Assembly (NCBI GenBank): GCA_963708245.1
Contig: OY970201.1
Span: 2,170,001 to 2,234,000, forward strand
Origin: CAVYXK01 sp963708245
GTDB taxonomy: Bacteria; Pseudomonadota; Alphaproteobacteria; Acetobacterales; Acetobacteraceae
Length of the DNA stretch: 64,000 nt
Reading direction: 5' to 3'
The notes below the pieces were generated by a model. That model did not search any database. It saw only the letters and a list, made by a program, of their open reading frames with translations, and had not been told where the DNA came from. The first letter of the stretch is position 1, and each line of letters begins with the position of its first letter. Positions 35,593 through 45,402 of this stretch are shown here, one piece after another. Both the position numbers and the translations under genes were made by a program.

Positions 35593-37158
35593 ATGAACTT
35601 CGATCTCAGCGCCTCGCCATTCGCCGGCCAGGACATCCGCACGCTGCTTCGCGCGCAGGCCACGGCGCGGCGGGACAAGACCTTCCTGATCTGGGTTCCG
35701 TTCGAAGGCGCCGAGCAGCGCTGGACCTACGGCGAGTTCGTCGGACAGGCGGAGCGCGTCGCGGCGGGATTGTGGCGGCGGGGCGTGAGGCCTGGCGATC
35801 GCGTGTTGATCCATCTCGAGAACTGCCCGGAGGCACTGCTGGCCTGGTTCGGCTGCGGAATTCTCGGCGCCGTTGCCGTCACGTCGAACGCACGATCCAG
35901 CGCAGACGAGCTCGCTTATTTTGCCGGCCATTCCCGCGCCGTCGGCGCAATCACGCAGCCGAAGCTTCGCGCGCTACTGTCCGATGCTGCGCCGGGCCTG
36001 GGTTTCGTTGCGGTCACGGACACGGATTGCGGCGACGCTCCGGCCGCGCCACCGGCCGCCAGCGAGCGTTTCGCGGCGTTGGAGGCAGACCCCGCTTTGC
36101 TGCCGCCGCGCGCCGCAGACCCGGCCGCGCCGTTCGGCGTGCAATACACGTCGGGCACAACGTCCCGCCCCAAGGCGGTGCTCTGGACCCACGCCAACGC
36201 GCTGTGGGGAGCGCGCGTGAGTGCCGCGCACGAGGAGCTGCGCGAGGACGACATACACCTCGTCACGATGCCGCTCTATCACACCAACGCGCAGTGCTAC
36301 TCCGTGCTGGCGACCTTATGGGCCGGTGGCACGCTCGTTCTGCAACCCCGCTTTTCGGCCTCGCGGTTCTGGCCAGTAGCTGTCGCGCATCGCTGCACCT
36401 GGACCTCGATCGTGCCGTTTTGCGCCAAGGCGCTGCTGGCCCACGAGGTGCCCCCGGCGCATTCATTCCGGCAATGGGGCAACGCCTATTGCGCGCCGCC
36501 AGAGGACCAGCATTTCCGCGTCCGCACCATCGGCTGGTGGGGCATGACGGAGACGGTGACGCACGGCATCGTGGGTCTGTGCGGGTTTCCCAACGCGCCG
36601 GTTTCGATGGGCCGGCCGGCTCTGGAATACGAGATGCGGCTGCTGAACGATGCGGGCGCTCCGGCCGAGCCGGGCGAGTCGGGCGACCTTGCCATAGGCG
36701 GCGTGCGCGGCCTGTCGCTGTTTGCCGAGTACCTGGACGACCCGGTGGCAACGGCGGCGGCGTTTGATAAGGAGGGTTTCCTTCTGACAGGCGACCGGGC
36801 ACTGCGCGATCCTGATGGATTCTTCTACTTCGCTGACCGCGCCAAGGACATGCTCAAGGTGGGCGGCGAGAACGTCTCACCGGCGGAGATCGAGCGCGTG
36901 ATCATCGGCGTTCCCGGCGTGCGCGAAGTGGCAATAGTCGGCCGTTCCGATCCCTTGCTCGACGAGGTGCCTGTCGCGTTCGTGCTGCCAACCGATGTCG
37001 CGGATCCGACCCTGACCGAACGCATCACCGCCGCGTGCGTGAAGTCCCTCGCAGGTTTCAAGATGCCGCGGGAGGTGCGCGTAGTCGAGGAGTTCCCGCG
37101 CGCGACACTGCAAAAAGTATCGAAGGCGAAACTCCGCGCCATGCTGACGGAGGGCTAG
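35593..37158 (+). CDS. ATP-dependent acyl-CoA ligase (ANL family)
   Basis: 521 residues, full family length. Motifs in order: VQYTSGTTSRPKAVLWTHAN (P-loop, about 180), MPLYHTNAQCYSVLATLWAG, GWWGMTETVTHGI (A5), FLLTGDRALRDPDGFFYFAD (A7), RAKDMLKVGGENVSPAEIER (A8) and LQKVSKAKLRAML with the terminal catalytic Lys. It activates a carboxylic acid as its CoA thioester; the family includes crotonobetaine/carnitine-like and other ligases. It starts 4 bp after the chimeric gene and is probably transcribed with it, divergently from the SDR and hydratase genes. Confidence 0.9.
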   Translation: MNFDLSASPFAGQDIRTLLRAQATARRDKTFLIWVPFEGAEQRWTYGEFVGQAERVAAGLWRRGVRPGDRVLIHLENCPEALLAWFGCGILGAVAVTSNARSSADELAYFAGHSRAVGAITQPKLRALLSDAAPGLGFVAVTDTDCGDAPAAPPAASERFAALEADPALLPPRAADPAAPFGVQYTSGTTSRPKAVLWTHANALWGARVSAAHEELREDDIHLVTMPLYHTNAQCYSVLATLWAGGTLVLQPRFSASRFWPVAVAHRCTWTSIVPFCAKALLAHEVPPAHSFRQWGNAYCAPPEDQHFRVRTIGWWGMTETVTHGIVGLCGFPNAPVSMGRPALEYEMRLLNDAGAPAEPGESGDLAIGGVRGLSLFAEYLDDPVATAAAFDKEGFLLTGDRALRDPDGFFYFADRAKDMLKVGGENVSPAEIERVIIGVPGVREVAIVGRSDPLLDEVPVAFVLPTDVADPTLTERITAACVKSLAGFKMPREVRVVEEFPRATLQKVSKAKLRAMLTEG

Positions 37159-37408
37159 ATCCCCGGTATGTCTGAGTTGCCATTGCGAGCGACAACTGCC
37201 GAGTGGGGCATCTTCTTCGCTCCCAACAGATCGAATGAGGGCTGCGGGTTCTGTCGCAAACTTCCTGAATGGACGGGCTGGGTCCAGGAAGATGGACTTG
37301 TTCAACTCGCCAGCGAGTAGAACTGGCTGCGCTGGACGCTTGAACATTGCCGTCCTCCACCTACCCTTGCGTCTGCGTTGTTATTCCGGTTCGAGCAGAG
37401 TGGATTCC
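37159..37408. other. intergenic region between convergent ligase and ppk2 genes
   Basis: No gene. GCCATTGCGAGCGACAAC near 37182 resembles the widespread TCATTGCGAG-type repeat also seen at 41852. No clear terminator. Confidence 0.35.
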
Positions 37409-38278
37409 TCACTTCGTAAGCTGCTTGCGGATCGACAGCAATTCCTCGTGGCGTTCCGTGGTCGTCTTGGGATACGCCATGTTGAGTCCTTCAAGCGTAT
37501 CGAGGACGATTTGGGATACGATCAGCCGGGCGTTCTCCTTGTCGTCGGCAGGAACAACATACCAGGGCACCTCGCTTGTGCTGGTCGCGCTGAGGCATTC
37601 CTCAAACACCTTCATATAATTGTCCCAGAATTTCCGTTCCTCAATGTCCGCAAGGCTGAGTTTCCAGTTGTTTTCCGGTTCGTCGATGCGCTCGAGGAAA
37701 CGCTTTCGCTGCTCCTCCTTCGAGAGGTGGAGGTAGAACTTGACGATGCGGGTTCCGTTGGCGTGGAGGTGTCTCTCCAAATCCACGATCGAACGATACC
37801 GGCTGCGCCAGACGTCCGTTTCATCGAGCAAGGCGTCCGGGAGCCCTTCGCCGCGGAGAATCTCGGGATGCACGCGGACGATCAGCACCTCCTCGTAATA
37901 GGATCGGTTGAAGATGCCGATCCGCCCGCGTTCCGGCAGATCACGCGTGGTGCGCCAGAGAAAATCGTGTTGCAGCTCGGCGGCGCTGGGATGCTTGAAG
38001 CTGAAGACCTGGCAGCCCTGCGGATTAACTCCCGACATCACATGCCTGATGGCGCCATCTTTTCCCGCCGCATCCATCCCCTGAAAAATCAGCAGAACGG
38101 CATAGCGGTCGGATGCGTAGTGCAGTTGCTGCAGCACGCTCAGTTACGCGACATGCTCTTCCAGCAGCTTATGATATTGCTTCTTGGACTTGTAGACGGG
38201 ATCGACCGTCGTCGGCCATTTTTGAAGGTCCACCTTGTCTCCCTCCCGTACGCGAAAGCCCTTCGAATGTATTTTCAT
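37409..38278 (-). pseudogene. ppk2: polyphosphate kinase 2 family protein with an in-frame TAA
   Basis: The gene starts at ATG 38278 (MKIHSKGFRVREGDKVDLQK) and is in one frame to 37409 except for TAA at 38144-38146 (codon 45), where homologues read HVxKLS. The remaining 243 codons are intact: IFQGMDAAGKDGAIRHVMSG (Walker A), FKHPSAAELQHDFLWRTTRD, GIFNRSYYEEVLIVRVHPEI (Walker B region). PPK2 enzymes use polyphosphate to phosphorylate nucleotides. A GTG at 38137 just after the stop could allow reinitiation and a nearly complete enzyme, so activity is not excluded. Confidence 0.85.
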
Positions 38279-38362
38279 CTGCTTCCTTCCGGCGGTGCTG
38301 GCCGCGTGGCTCGCGTCGCTTCAGCTTCGCGGCGGCCTTTCCCGCTCGTATAGTTCAGGGGA

Positions 38363-38737
38363 TCACTCTGCGGCCTTTGGCGTCGGAGCGGGCGGTGTGT
38401 TGGCTTTGGCTTCAGGCTCAGGCTCGGCTTCGGCTTCAGGCGTCTTCGCGGCCGCGATGCGCGCCTCAGTCTGGATGATACCCTCGGCGATGAGACGCCC
38501 GGCATCCTCCGGGTCTTTGAGGAGGCCAGCCACGAGGATGTCACCGAACGTCGGATTGAGCTATGCCGCGACGTCGGCTTTGGCTTCCGGCTCAGGCTCG
38601 GCTTCAGGTTTGGCCTCGGCTTTGGCCCCGGGCTTGGGTTCGGCTTCGGGCTCGGCCTTGGTTTCCGGCTTAGGCTCGGCTCTGGCTTCAGGCTTAGGGT
38701 CGGAAGCCTTGGGCTGGCCGGCACGGGGTTCCGTCAT
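38363..38737 (-). pseudogene. Pro/Glu/Lys-rich repeat protein with an in-frame amber stop
   Basis: ATG 38737 follows AAGGA. The product begins MTEPRAGQPKASDPKPEA and consists of KPEAEP-type repeats; after ADVAA a TAG interrupts, and the same frame continues LNPTFGDILVAGLLKDPEDA, GRLIAEGIIQTEARIAAAKT and a second Pro-Glu repeat block ending TPKAAE at 38363. Without the stop it would be 124 residues: two low-complexity arms around a short helical core. Function unknown. It sits in frame behind the ATPase relic with no stop between. Confidence 0.65.
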
Positions 38738-38740
38738 GGG

Positions 38741-39308
38741 TATTCCTTCCGTTTTTGCGATGCCCCTGGTTTTGTTAGTCAACGGGCGATAACGCGGGTT
38801 CTGGGCGATCCCGAGACGAGCGAATACGGGAACCTTCACCAAATCCAAGACGAATGCGAAGGCAGCGGCCGCGGCAAGCGTGCCCGCCACATCAGGGGCG
38901 GCAACGGTGTCATTGCGATTCCGCCGACGGCCAATGGCGAAGCGATCACCACATCGGCAACGGACGACACCGCAAGCCAGAGGCTTGGACGAGAGCCCCA
39001 CAAATGCCGGCGTTCCCGAATGGCATAGATCATCGCTTGGCTACCGAACACCAAGACGACGAAGGCCAGGGTTCTCAGCGCCTCGATTCCGAGATTCACG
39101 CCGAATTTGCCGGCGGCCAGGACGCTGGCGCAGAAGGCCAGCAGGCAGATACCCATGATGACGCCGGCCATCGTCAAGCTGCCGATGCGCCACCCATTCG
39201 GCGTCGGGGACGGCCGCACGTTGTCCGTCGTCAATGACATGGAGAGGAAGTCGCCGGTGACCATCACAATGACCATCAGCAACGGGGTCAGGATCGCGTG
39301 CCCTGTCA
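38741..39308 (-). pseudogene. PMA1-type proton P-type ATPase, C-terminal part (IS66-interrupted)
   Basis: From the IS66 boundary the minus strand reads MTGHAILTPLLMVIVMVTGD, FLSMSLTTDNVRPSPTPNGW and SVADVVIASPLAVGGIAMTP, the last transmembrane helices of plasma-membrane H+-ATPases (SxxTDNVRPSP is diagnostic). A one-base indel near 38895 moves the end (AGTLAAAAAFAFVLDLVKVP, VFARLGIA) to another frame. Its continuation lies across the IS at 41377-41455; joining them through one copy of the 8-bp target duplication gives an uninterrupted reading. Confidence 0.85.
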
Positions 39309-39375
39309 TGATCAGGGTATCCCTACGGTGACGACCGCCTTGTCTGAATAGTGGCGGCTTGATTTGCTTCGGGGG

Positions 39376-39672
39376 ATGATAGGAAGCAAGCATGAGGCTG
39401 CCAGAGTGGCAGCCACAGATGGCGAGGCAAGCCCACGGATCGAGATCGTGGGAGAGCGGCGTCGGGCGCATGACGCTCGGTTTCGAGCCAAGGTGGTGGG
39501 GGAGTCTGTGCAGCCTGGGGTACGCATCCAGGACGTTGCCCGCCGACACGGGATCTGCCCGAGCCTGGTCTATCGCTGGCGTCGCCTCGCTGCAGCCGAG
39601 ACTGCCTGCGGCTCGGAGCTGCATCTCTTCCCCGCGCGGATTGCGCCTGTTCCGAGCGAGACGCCGGCGTGA
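39376..39672 (+). pseudogene. tnpA: IS66 TnpA, 3'-truncated by deletion
   Basis: Identical to copy A tnpA through PARIAPVPSETPA; the deletion joint then creates TGA at 39670-39672. 98 of 146 residues remain, including the helix-turn-helix. Confidence 0.88.
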
Positions 39673-41095
39673 CCGCTTCGGCGCCTCCGCCGAGCGTGGA
39701 CGCAAGCTGCTCGATCAGTTGGAGATGCAGATCGAGGAACTCGAGACCGCTGCCGCCGAGGACGAAGCGGCTGCCGCTCATGCGGCCACGAACAGGACGA
39801 ACGTGCGCCCGTTCACACGCGCCAAGCCGGTGCGCGCACCGTTACCGGCGCACCTGCCGCGCGAGCGGCTGGTGCTGCCGTCGCCGACAAGCTGTCCGTG
39901 CTGTGGCGGTCAGCTCACCAAGCTCGGCGAGACCACCACCGAGACGTTGGAGAGCATTCCACGGACCTACAAGGTGATCCAGACGGTGCGAGAGAAGTTC
40001 TCCTGCCGCTCGTGCGAGACGATCACGCAGCCGCCGGCGCCGTTCCATCCGATTTCCCGTGGCCGCGCCGGTCCGGACCTGCTGGCGACGATCGTCCATG
40101 GCAAGTTCGGCGAGCATCAGCCGTTGAACCGCCAAAGCGAGCGGTTTGCCCGCGAGGGCATCGATCTCAGCGTCTCCACACTGGCCGATTGGGTGGGTGC
40201 CTGCACGACGGCGCTGTCGCCATTGGTGACGCTGATCAAGGCCCACGTACTCGCCGCCGAGCGCCTACACGGCGATGAGACCACCGTGCCGGTGTTGGCC
40301 AAGGTCAAGACCGTCACCGGCCGATTATGGACCTATGTGCGCGACGACCAGCCGTTCGGTGGCGCGGCACCGCCAGCGGCGATCTTCTTCTATTCGCGCG
40401 ATCGCAGCGGCGAGCATCCGTGCCGACATCTCGCCGGCTACGCGGGCATTCTGCAAGCCGACGCCTATGCCGGGTTCAACGACCTCTACCACCCCGCACG
40501 CCAGCCTGGTCCGATCATTGAGGCCGCGTGTTGGGCACACGGACGGCGCAAACTGTTCGTGCTCGCCGAAGTTGCCAAGGCGCCGCTCGCGATCGAGGCG
40601 GTGCGCCGGATCGATGCGATCTTCGATGTCGAACGCGACATCAACGGCCTGCCAGCGACCCAACGGCAGGCCGTAAGACAGGTCCGGGTCGCGCCGCTCG
40701 CCACCTCCCTCGAGAGCTGGATGCGCGTCGAACGCGGCAAGCTCTCGCGTCATGCCGACGTCGCGAAGGCGATGGACTACATGCTCAAGCGATGGGATGC
40801 CTTTGCGCGCTTCCTTGCCGATGGACGCATCTGCCTGACCAACAATGCGGCGGAACGCGCGCTGCGCGGAATTGCACTCGGGCGCAAGTCATGGCTGTTC
40901 GCCGGTTCGGACCGCGGCGGGGAGAGGGCAGCGGCGATGTATTCGCTGATTGCGTCGGCAAAGTTGAACAACATCGATCCGCGCGCCTGGCTCGCCGACG
41001 TGCTCGCGCGCATCGGTGATCACCCAGTCTCGCGGTTGCACGAACTGCTGCCCTGGCATTGGCCGCGAGCTACTCGCGTCGACCGCGCGGCCTGA
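39670..41095 (+). pseudogene. tnpC: IS66 transposase TnpC, 5'-truncated
   Basis: The tnpC frame begins at RDRFGASAERGRKLLD, lacking the first 51 codons and its start. It is otherwise complete, with the zinc finger, the DDE core and an unshifted C terminus (LATSLESWMRVERGKLSRHA ... RALRGI), because the 11 bp absent from copy A are present. The open frame extends upstream to 39392 through out-of-frame tnpA sequence, which could yield a 567-residue product with a nonsense N terminus. Confidence 0.88.
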
Positions 41096-41098
41096 TCA

Positions 41099-41305
41099 AT
41101 GGCGGCGCCCAGTTCCGTCTCCACCATCGGCCGGGTGGCCAAGATGCTCGGCGAGGACGAGGACCTCTTGCGCGACATCGCCCTCGATATGGAGCCGGAA
41201 GACGGTGTCCTCACCGTCTGGGACATCGACGAAATGTCCACCGTTGCCTTTACCGCCGAAGGTATCGAGAACCTCAAGGAACTCCTCGCGGACCTCAAGA
41301 GGTAG
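41099..41305 (+). CDS. small IS66-associated ORF, second copy
   Basis: Identical 68-residue product to 2740-2946, 3 bp after the tnpC stop. See that entry for description. Confidence 0.6.
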   Translation: MAAPSSVSTIGRVAKMLGEDEDLLRDIALDMEPEDGVLTVWDIDEMSTVAFTAEGIENLKELLADLKR

Positions 41306-41376
41306 GCGACACCAGTGCGTCGTCCGCATGCTTGGTCGACGGCCGTGCAACACCGCGGCACTCGGCGGATGCTTAC

Positions 41377-41455
41377 TGATCAGGCCGACGATCAGGAAGA
41401 GCACCGTCACGATCTTCTTGACGATGGCGTTCAGCGTGTGCTGGGGAACCAGGCG
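41377..41455 (-). pseudogene. PMA1-type proton ATPase, internal fragment
   Basis: Minus strand reads LVPQHTLNAIVKKIVTVLFL and IVGLI, the helix before the C-terminal part at 38741-39308. The rest of the ATPase (about 600 residues upstream) is absent; at about 41455 the sequence changes to a plus-strand AI-2E transporter tail, so a deletion or inversion removed it. Confidence 0.7.
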
Positions 41456-41830
41456 CTTGCGGCAAGAGTGGTGCCGTATTCGGCGACCACCCGGACCGGG
41501 ATCGCGACGTTGGATGTAACCGGCGTGGCGATGGTGTGCATCTCCTGCCTGGAGCTGTCCGGCACACCGTCGCATTTGCGCTACCTGCTGCAGCGGCTGC
41601 GCCAGCGGTTGCCGCCCGATGTGCCCGTGCTGGTCGGGCTGTGGCCGGACCGGCAGGAAATCCTGCATGACGAGCGGCTGCGCGCGGCCGTGGGTGCGGG
41701 TTATTACACGAGCCCATTGCGAGAGGCCGTTGAGGTGTGTCTGGATGTCGCGCACAAGCCAAGCGTGGGCGAACAACCTCCGCCCATGATGGCGACGGCG
41801 GGACGGTGCATTAGGGCATTTTCATCCTGA
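41456..41830 (+). pseudogene. AI-2E family transporter, C-terminal extension fragment
   Basis: Plus strand reads LAARVVPYSATTRTGIATLD, VTGVAMVCISCLELSGTPSH, LRYLLQRLRQRLPPDVPVLV, GLWPDRQEI, as in the cytosolic C-terminal extension of some AI-2E/PerM-family permeases. All membrane helices are missing and no start is present. It meets the ATPase fragment tail-to-tail. Confidence 0.6.
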
Positions 41831-41851
41831 CCGGAAAAGCTTCGGTGCCGC

Positions 41852-41893
41852 TTGTCATTGCGAGGAGCGTGGCGATTCCAGTCAGGATGACAA
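41852..41893. repeat. TCATTGCGAG-type palindromic repeat
   Basis: TTGTCATTGCGAGGAGCG at its left and CAGTCAGGATGACAA at its right; the outer 7 bp (TTGTCAT / ATGACAA) are inverted. The sequence resembles a small intergenic repeat common in proteobacterial genomes. It lies upstream of the MgtA gene. Confidence 0.5.
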
Positions 41894-41953
41894 TGTTCTA
41901 GCAGTTCCGGACGAGCAGCGGACAGCCAGGACTTCGAATGGAAGCGATACCGA

Positions 41954-44584
41954 ATGAACGATAAGCCCAATGGAGCATCCGTCGCGGCTGCAACGAGCGT
42001 TGCAAGCACGACACCCAACGGGATCGCCGGCACCGCGGGTCCCGTGAATGGCGAACTTGATCCGGAAGAGATCTGGCGGGAGCCGGCAGCCCGGCTGCTC
42101 GTCCGGCTCGCGACGAGCGCCGCGGGCCTTGGCGCCGCGGAGGTGCGATCGCGCCTGACGGCCTATGGCCCTAACGACGCCGCGACAGTCAAGCGGGCGC
42201 CACTCTGGCTGCAGTTCCTCGCCCGCTTCCGCAATCCGCTGATTATCATCCTGCTGGTGGCGAGCGCGCTGTCCGCGGCAACCGGTGACGTCCCAAGCTT
42301 CGTCATCATCATTTCCATTGTCACGCTCAGCATCACCCTCGATTTCGTCCAGGAGGTCCGGGCACAGAACGCGGTCGAGGCGCTGCGCCGGTCGGTGGCG
42401 GTCCAGGCCACCGTACGACGCGACGGCGCGCGCCTATCGGTGCCCATCGACCAACTAGTCCCCGGTGACATTGTCGAGCTGATCGCCGGCGACCTTGTCC
42501 CGGCGGATTCGCGTCTGCTCGAGAGCCGCGATCTTTACGTCAATCAGGCCCTTCTGACGGGCGAGCCCTATCCGGCGGAGAAGCAGGTCAGCGATGCGGC
42601 GCTGGGTGCGGAAAATCCCGCCGGAGCGTCCAATGCGGTGTTTGCCGGCACTTCCGTGATCAGCGGCACCGCGACGATCCTGATCTGCCGAACCGGCAGC
42701 AGAACGGCCCTGGGCCATCTCGCAACCAGTCTGGCCGAAAAGCCGCCGGCCACCGCATTCGCGATCGGCATTCGCCGCTTCGGCATGCTGATCATGCGGT
42801 TCACCGTATTCATGGTACTGTTCGCTCTGGTTGTGAACATATTCTTCAATCGCTCGCTGCTCGAATCGCTGTTGTTCGCGGTGGCACTGGCGGTCGGGCT
42901 GACTCCCGAGCTGCTGCCAATGATCGTCACAGTCACGCTGGCAAGGTCGGCGATGCAGATGGCCAAGCGGAAGGTGATCGTGAAGCGCCTGTCCGCGGTG
43001 CACGATTTGGGCGCCATGGACGTGCTTTGCACCGACAAAACCGGCACATTGACGGAAGCCACGATCAAGCTGGTTCGCACGATAGACGGAACCGGCGCCG
43101 ACAGCGCTCCAGCCTATGCTTACGCCTATATCAACAGCCAGTTCGAGAGCGGCATGAAGAGCCCGCTCGACGCGGCGATCCTGGCCGCGCATCCGTTCGA
43201 TATGACGGGTTGGAAGAAGATCGATGAAGTGCCGTTCGATTTCGAGCGGCGGCGAGTCTCGGTCCTGGTCGAGCACGACGCCAAACGCCGGCTGATCGTC
43301 AAGGGTGCCCCGGAGGACCTACTGCGGCTGTCGGAACGCTACGCGGCGGCGGATGGCGTGGAGCGGCCGCTCGACGCAGCAACGCGCCGCACCTTCCAGG
43401 CAACCCTCGACGCGCTCGGCGCCCAGGGATTCCGGGCGCTGGCGATAGCCAGCCGACTGGTTGACCCCAGCCATCCAACCATCGCGACCTCCGACGAAAG
43501 CGGCCTGGTATTTTCCGGTTTCGCGGTCTTCCTCGACCCGCCGAAAGCCAGCGCTGGCGAAACGATTCGGGCAATGGCCGAAGCGGGTATCGCAGTGAAG
43601 GTGCTCACCGGCGACAACGAGCTGGTGACCCGTCATGTGTTCGCTGAGATCGGCATCCCGGTGACGGGCGTTCTCACGGGCGACGCGCTGGAGCACCTCA
43701 CGGAGGAGGCGCTGCTCGGGCAATTGCCTCGGGTCAATCTGCTGTGCCGGGTCAACCCGCAGCAGAAGCTGCGGGTCCTGCTGGCCCTGAAGCGGCTCGG
43801 CCATGTCGTCGGCTTCCTGGGTGACGGCATCAACGACGCCCCGTCACTGCACGCGGCCGATGTCGGAATCTCGGTTGACGGAGCAGCCGATGTCGCGCGC
43901 GCGGCGGCCGATCTGATTCTGCTGGAACATGACCTTTCGGTGGTGCGCGAAGCCGTGGTCGCCGGGCGCAGCACGGTGCAGAACGTGTCCAAGTACGTCC
44001 TGATGGGTGCAAGTTCAAACTTCGGCAACATGTTCAGCATGGCCGGCGCCGCACTGATCCTGCCATTCCTGCCGATGCTGCCAATCCAGATATTGCTGAA
44101 CAACCTTATCTACAACGTGTCCGAGATTGCGATCCCATTCGATCTGGTCGATCCGGAAGCTGTCGTCGAGCCAGTGAAGTGGGACGTGAAACTGATCGAG
44201 CGCTTCATGTTGGTATTCGGTCCGGTCAGCTCCATCTTCGATTTCATCACCTTTTACGCCTTGCTGGATCTTTTCGGTGCGGGCGAGAGGCTGTTTCAGA
44301 CCGGCTGGTTCATCGAGTCGATGACGACCCAGGTCCTGGTGGTATTCTGCATCCGAACGCGGCGGCGGTTCTACCAGAGCACGCCGTGCGGGTTCCTCGT
44401 CTGCATGACCTTTGCCGCGGTCGCCGTCGCCGTCGTTCTTCCGCTTATTCCACTGGGGCATTGGTTTGGCTTCGTGGTTCCGCCGCCAATGTTCTTCGTC
44501 TTCCTGGCTGGCGCGACACTCGCCTATCTTATGCTTGTCGAAATTACCAAAAGCCTGTTCTACCGTGTCACCCAGCGACGCTGA
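41954..44584 (+). CDS. mgtA: magnesium-translocating P-type ATPase (MgtA/MgtB type)
   Basis: 876 residues, full length. Cytosolic N terminus, then PLWLQFLARFRNPLIIILLV (M1), NQALLTGEPYPAEKQVSDAA (actuator), VALAVGLTPELLPMIVTVTL (M4 with the MgtA-type PELLP), LCTDKTGTLTEATIKLV (phosphorylated Asp361), KVLTGDNELVTRHV and FLGDGINDAPSL (hinge). The C-terminal region has NLIYNVSEIAIPFDLVDPEA as in MgtA. It imports Mg2+ down its gradient using ATP. Expression is often Mg-dependent, but no Mg riboswitch leader could be identified in the short upstream gap. Confidence 0.93.
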   Translation: MNDKPNGASVAAATSVASTTPNGIAGTAGPVNGELDPEEIWREPAARLLVRLATSAAGLGAAEVRSRLTAYGPNDAATVKRAPLWLQFLARFRNPLIIILLVASALSAATGDVPSFVIIISIVTLSITLDFVQEVRAQNAVEALRRSVAVQATVRRDGARLSVPIDQLVPGDIVELIAGDLVPADSRLLESRDLYVNQALLTGEPYPAEKQVSDAALGAENPAGASNAVFAGTSVISGTATILICRTGSRTALGHLATSLAEKPPATAFAIGIRRFGMLIMRFTVFMVLFALVVNIFFNRSLLESLLFAVALAVGLTPELLPMIVTVTLARSAMQMAKRKVIVKRLSAVHDLGAMDVLCTDKTGTLTEATIKLVRTIDGTGADSAPAYAYAYINSQFESGMKSPLDAAILAAHPFDMTGWKKIDEVPFDFERRRVSVLVEHDAKRRLIVKGAPEDLLRLSERYAAADGVERPLDAATRRTFQATLDALGAQGFRALAIASRLVDPSHPTIATSDESGLVFSGFAVFLDPPKASAGETIRAMAEAGIAVKVLTGDNELVTRHVFAEIGIPVTGVLTGDALEHLTEEALLGQLPRVNLLCRVNPQQKLRVLLALKRLGHVVGFLGDGINDAPSLHAADVGISVDGAADVARAAADLILLEHDLSVVREAVVAGRSTVQNVSKYVLMGASSNFGNMFSMAGAALILPFLPMLPIQILLNNLIYNVSEIAIPFDLVDPEAVVEPVKWDVKLIERFMLVFGPVSSIFDFITFYALLDLFGAGERLFQTGWFIESMTTQVLVVFCIRTRRRFYQSTPCGFLVCMTFAAVAVAVVLPLIPLGHWFGFVVPPPMFFVFLAGATLAYLMLVEITKSLFYRVTQRR

Positions 44585-44671
44585 TAGATCAAGCGGAATG
44601 CCGTTCGTCCGGCGTGGGGCAGCGGCCGACGGCAAACCCGATCGTCACACACACCAAGGAAAGCTTCGAGC

Positions 44672-45222
44672 ATGCCAATGAGTCGCCGGGAACGGCACCG
44701 CACCGGAATGATCGGATGGCTGCGTGCGGCGGTATTGGGCGCGAATGACGGTATTCTATCGATAGCCAGCCTCGTCCTCGGTGTCGCAGCCGCGCATGGT
44801 AGCCGCAGCAGTGTGTTGGATCGCGGGTGTCGCCGGCCTGGTCGCGGGGGCTATGGCAATGGCCGCGGGCGAGTACGTGTCGGTACGCTCACAGTCGGAC
44901 GCCGAACACGCCGACCTTGAGCTGGAACGGACCGAACTCAGGATGGACGACAAGGGGGAACATGCAGAACTGGCGGCGATCTACGTTGCTCGTGGCGTGG
45001 ATCCCGCGGTTGCGAAGCAGGTCGCTGACCAACTGATGGCTCGTGATGCCCTCGGCGCGCACGCACGCGACGAATGTGCATCTCCGATACGCTGAGGGCC
45101 CGTCCAATCCAGGCAGCGTGCGCGTCGGCTGCCAGCTTCGCGGTAGGAGCATCCACGCCTCTCTTCGTGACGGCGTTGGCACCAGGCGCCAGCCTGCTCG
45201 TCGGTCGAACCGCGGAATTCCG
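44672..45222 (+). pseudogene. VIT1/CCC1-family metal transporter, frameshifted and truncated
   Basis: LRAAVLGANDGILSIASLVL (first helix with the N-D-G ion motif), then in another frame WIAGVAGLVAGAMAMAAGEY and VSVRSQSDAEHADLELERTE, LAAIYVARGVDPAVAKQVAD (metal-binding helix), then a third frame ARPIQAACASAASFAVGAST (helix 4). Two frameshifts and loss of the last helix. The family transports Fe2+/Mn2+ across membranes. Confidence 0.78.
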
Positions 45223-45402
45223 CCATTCCATGGGTATCGCTCGACCGCCGCCGAGTGCCAATGCTCCTGCCACCTGGGAGCTCGATATTCGCAAATTAAC
45301 GGCAGCATCCTTACGAAATTCGCATTCCAAACAGCATATTCTCGATTTAATGGCAATGCCTATGTCTCTGATTTAGCTTGTAGTCGCTGTCTCACTCCAA
45401 GC

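Larger units (their letters stand above)
39317..41376 (+). mobile_element. IS66-family insertion sequence, copy B (2,060 bp), tnpB deleted
   Basis: Nearly identical to copy A (239-3017) apart from a 730-bp deletion (copy A positions about 591-1320) that removes the end of tnpA, all of tnpB and the start of tnpC, and the 11 bp that copy A lacks. Target duplication TGATCAGG at 39309-39316 and 41377-41384 proves this copy transposed here as a unit, into the H+-ATPase gene. The size difference of 719 bp equals 730 minus 11. Confidence 0.95.

Noticed and set aside
39392..41095. A novel 567-residue fusion transposase
   Set aside because: The N-terminal 92 residues are out-of-frame tnpA sequence opened by chance; only the tnpC part is real.
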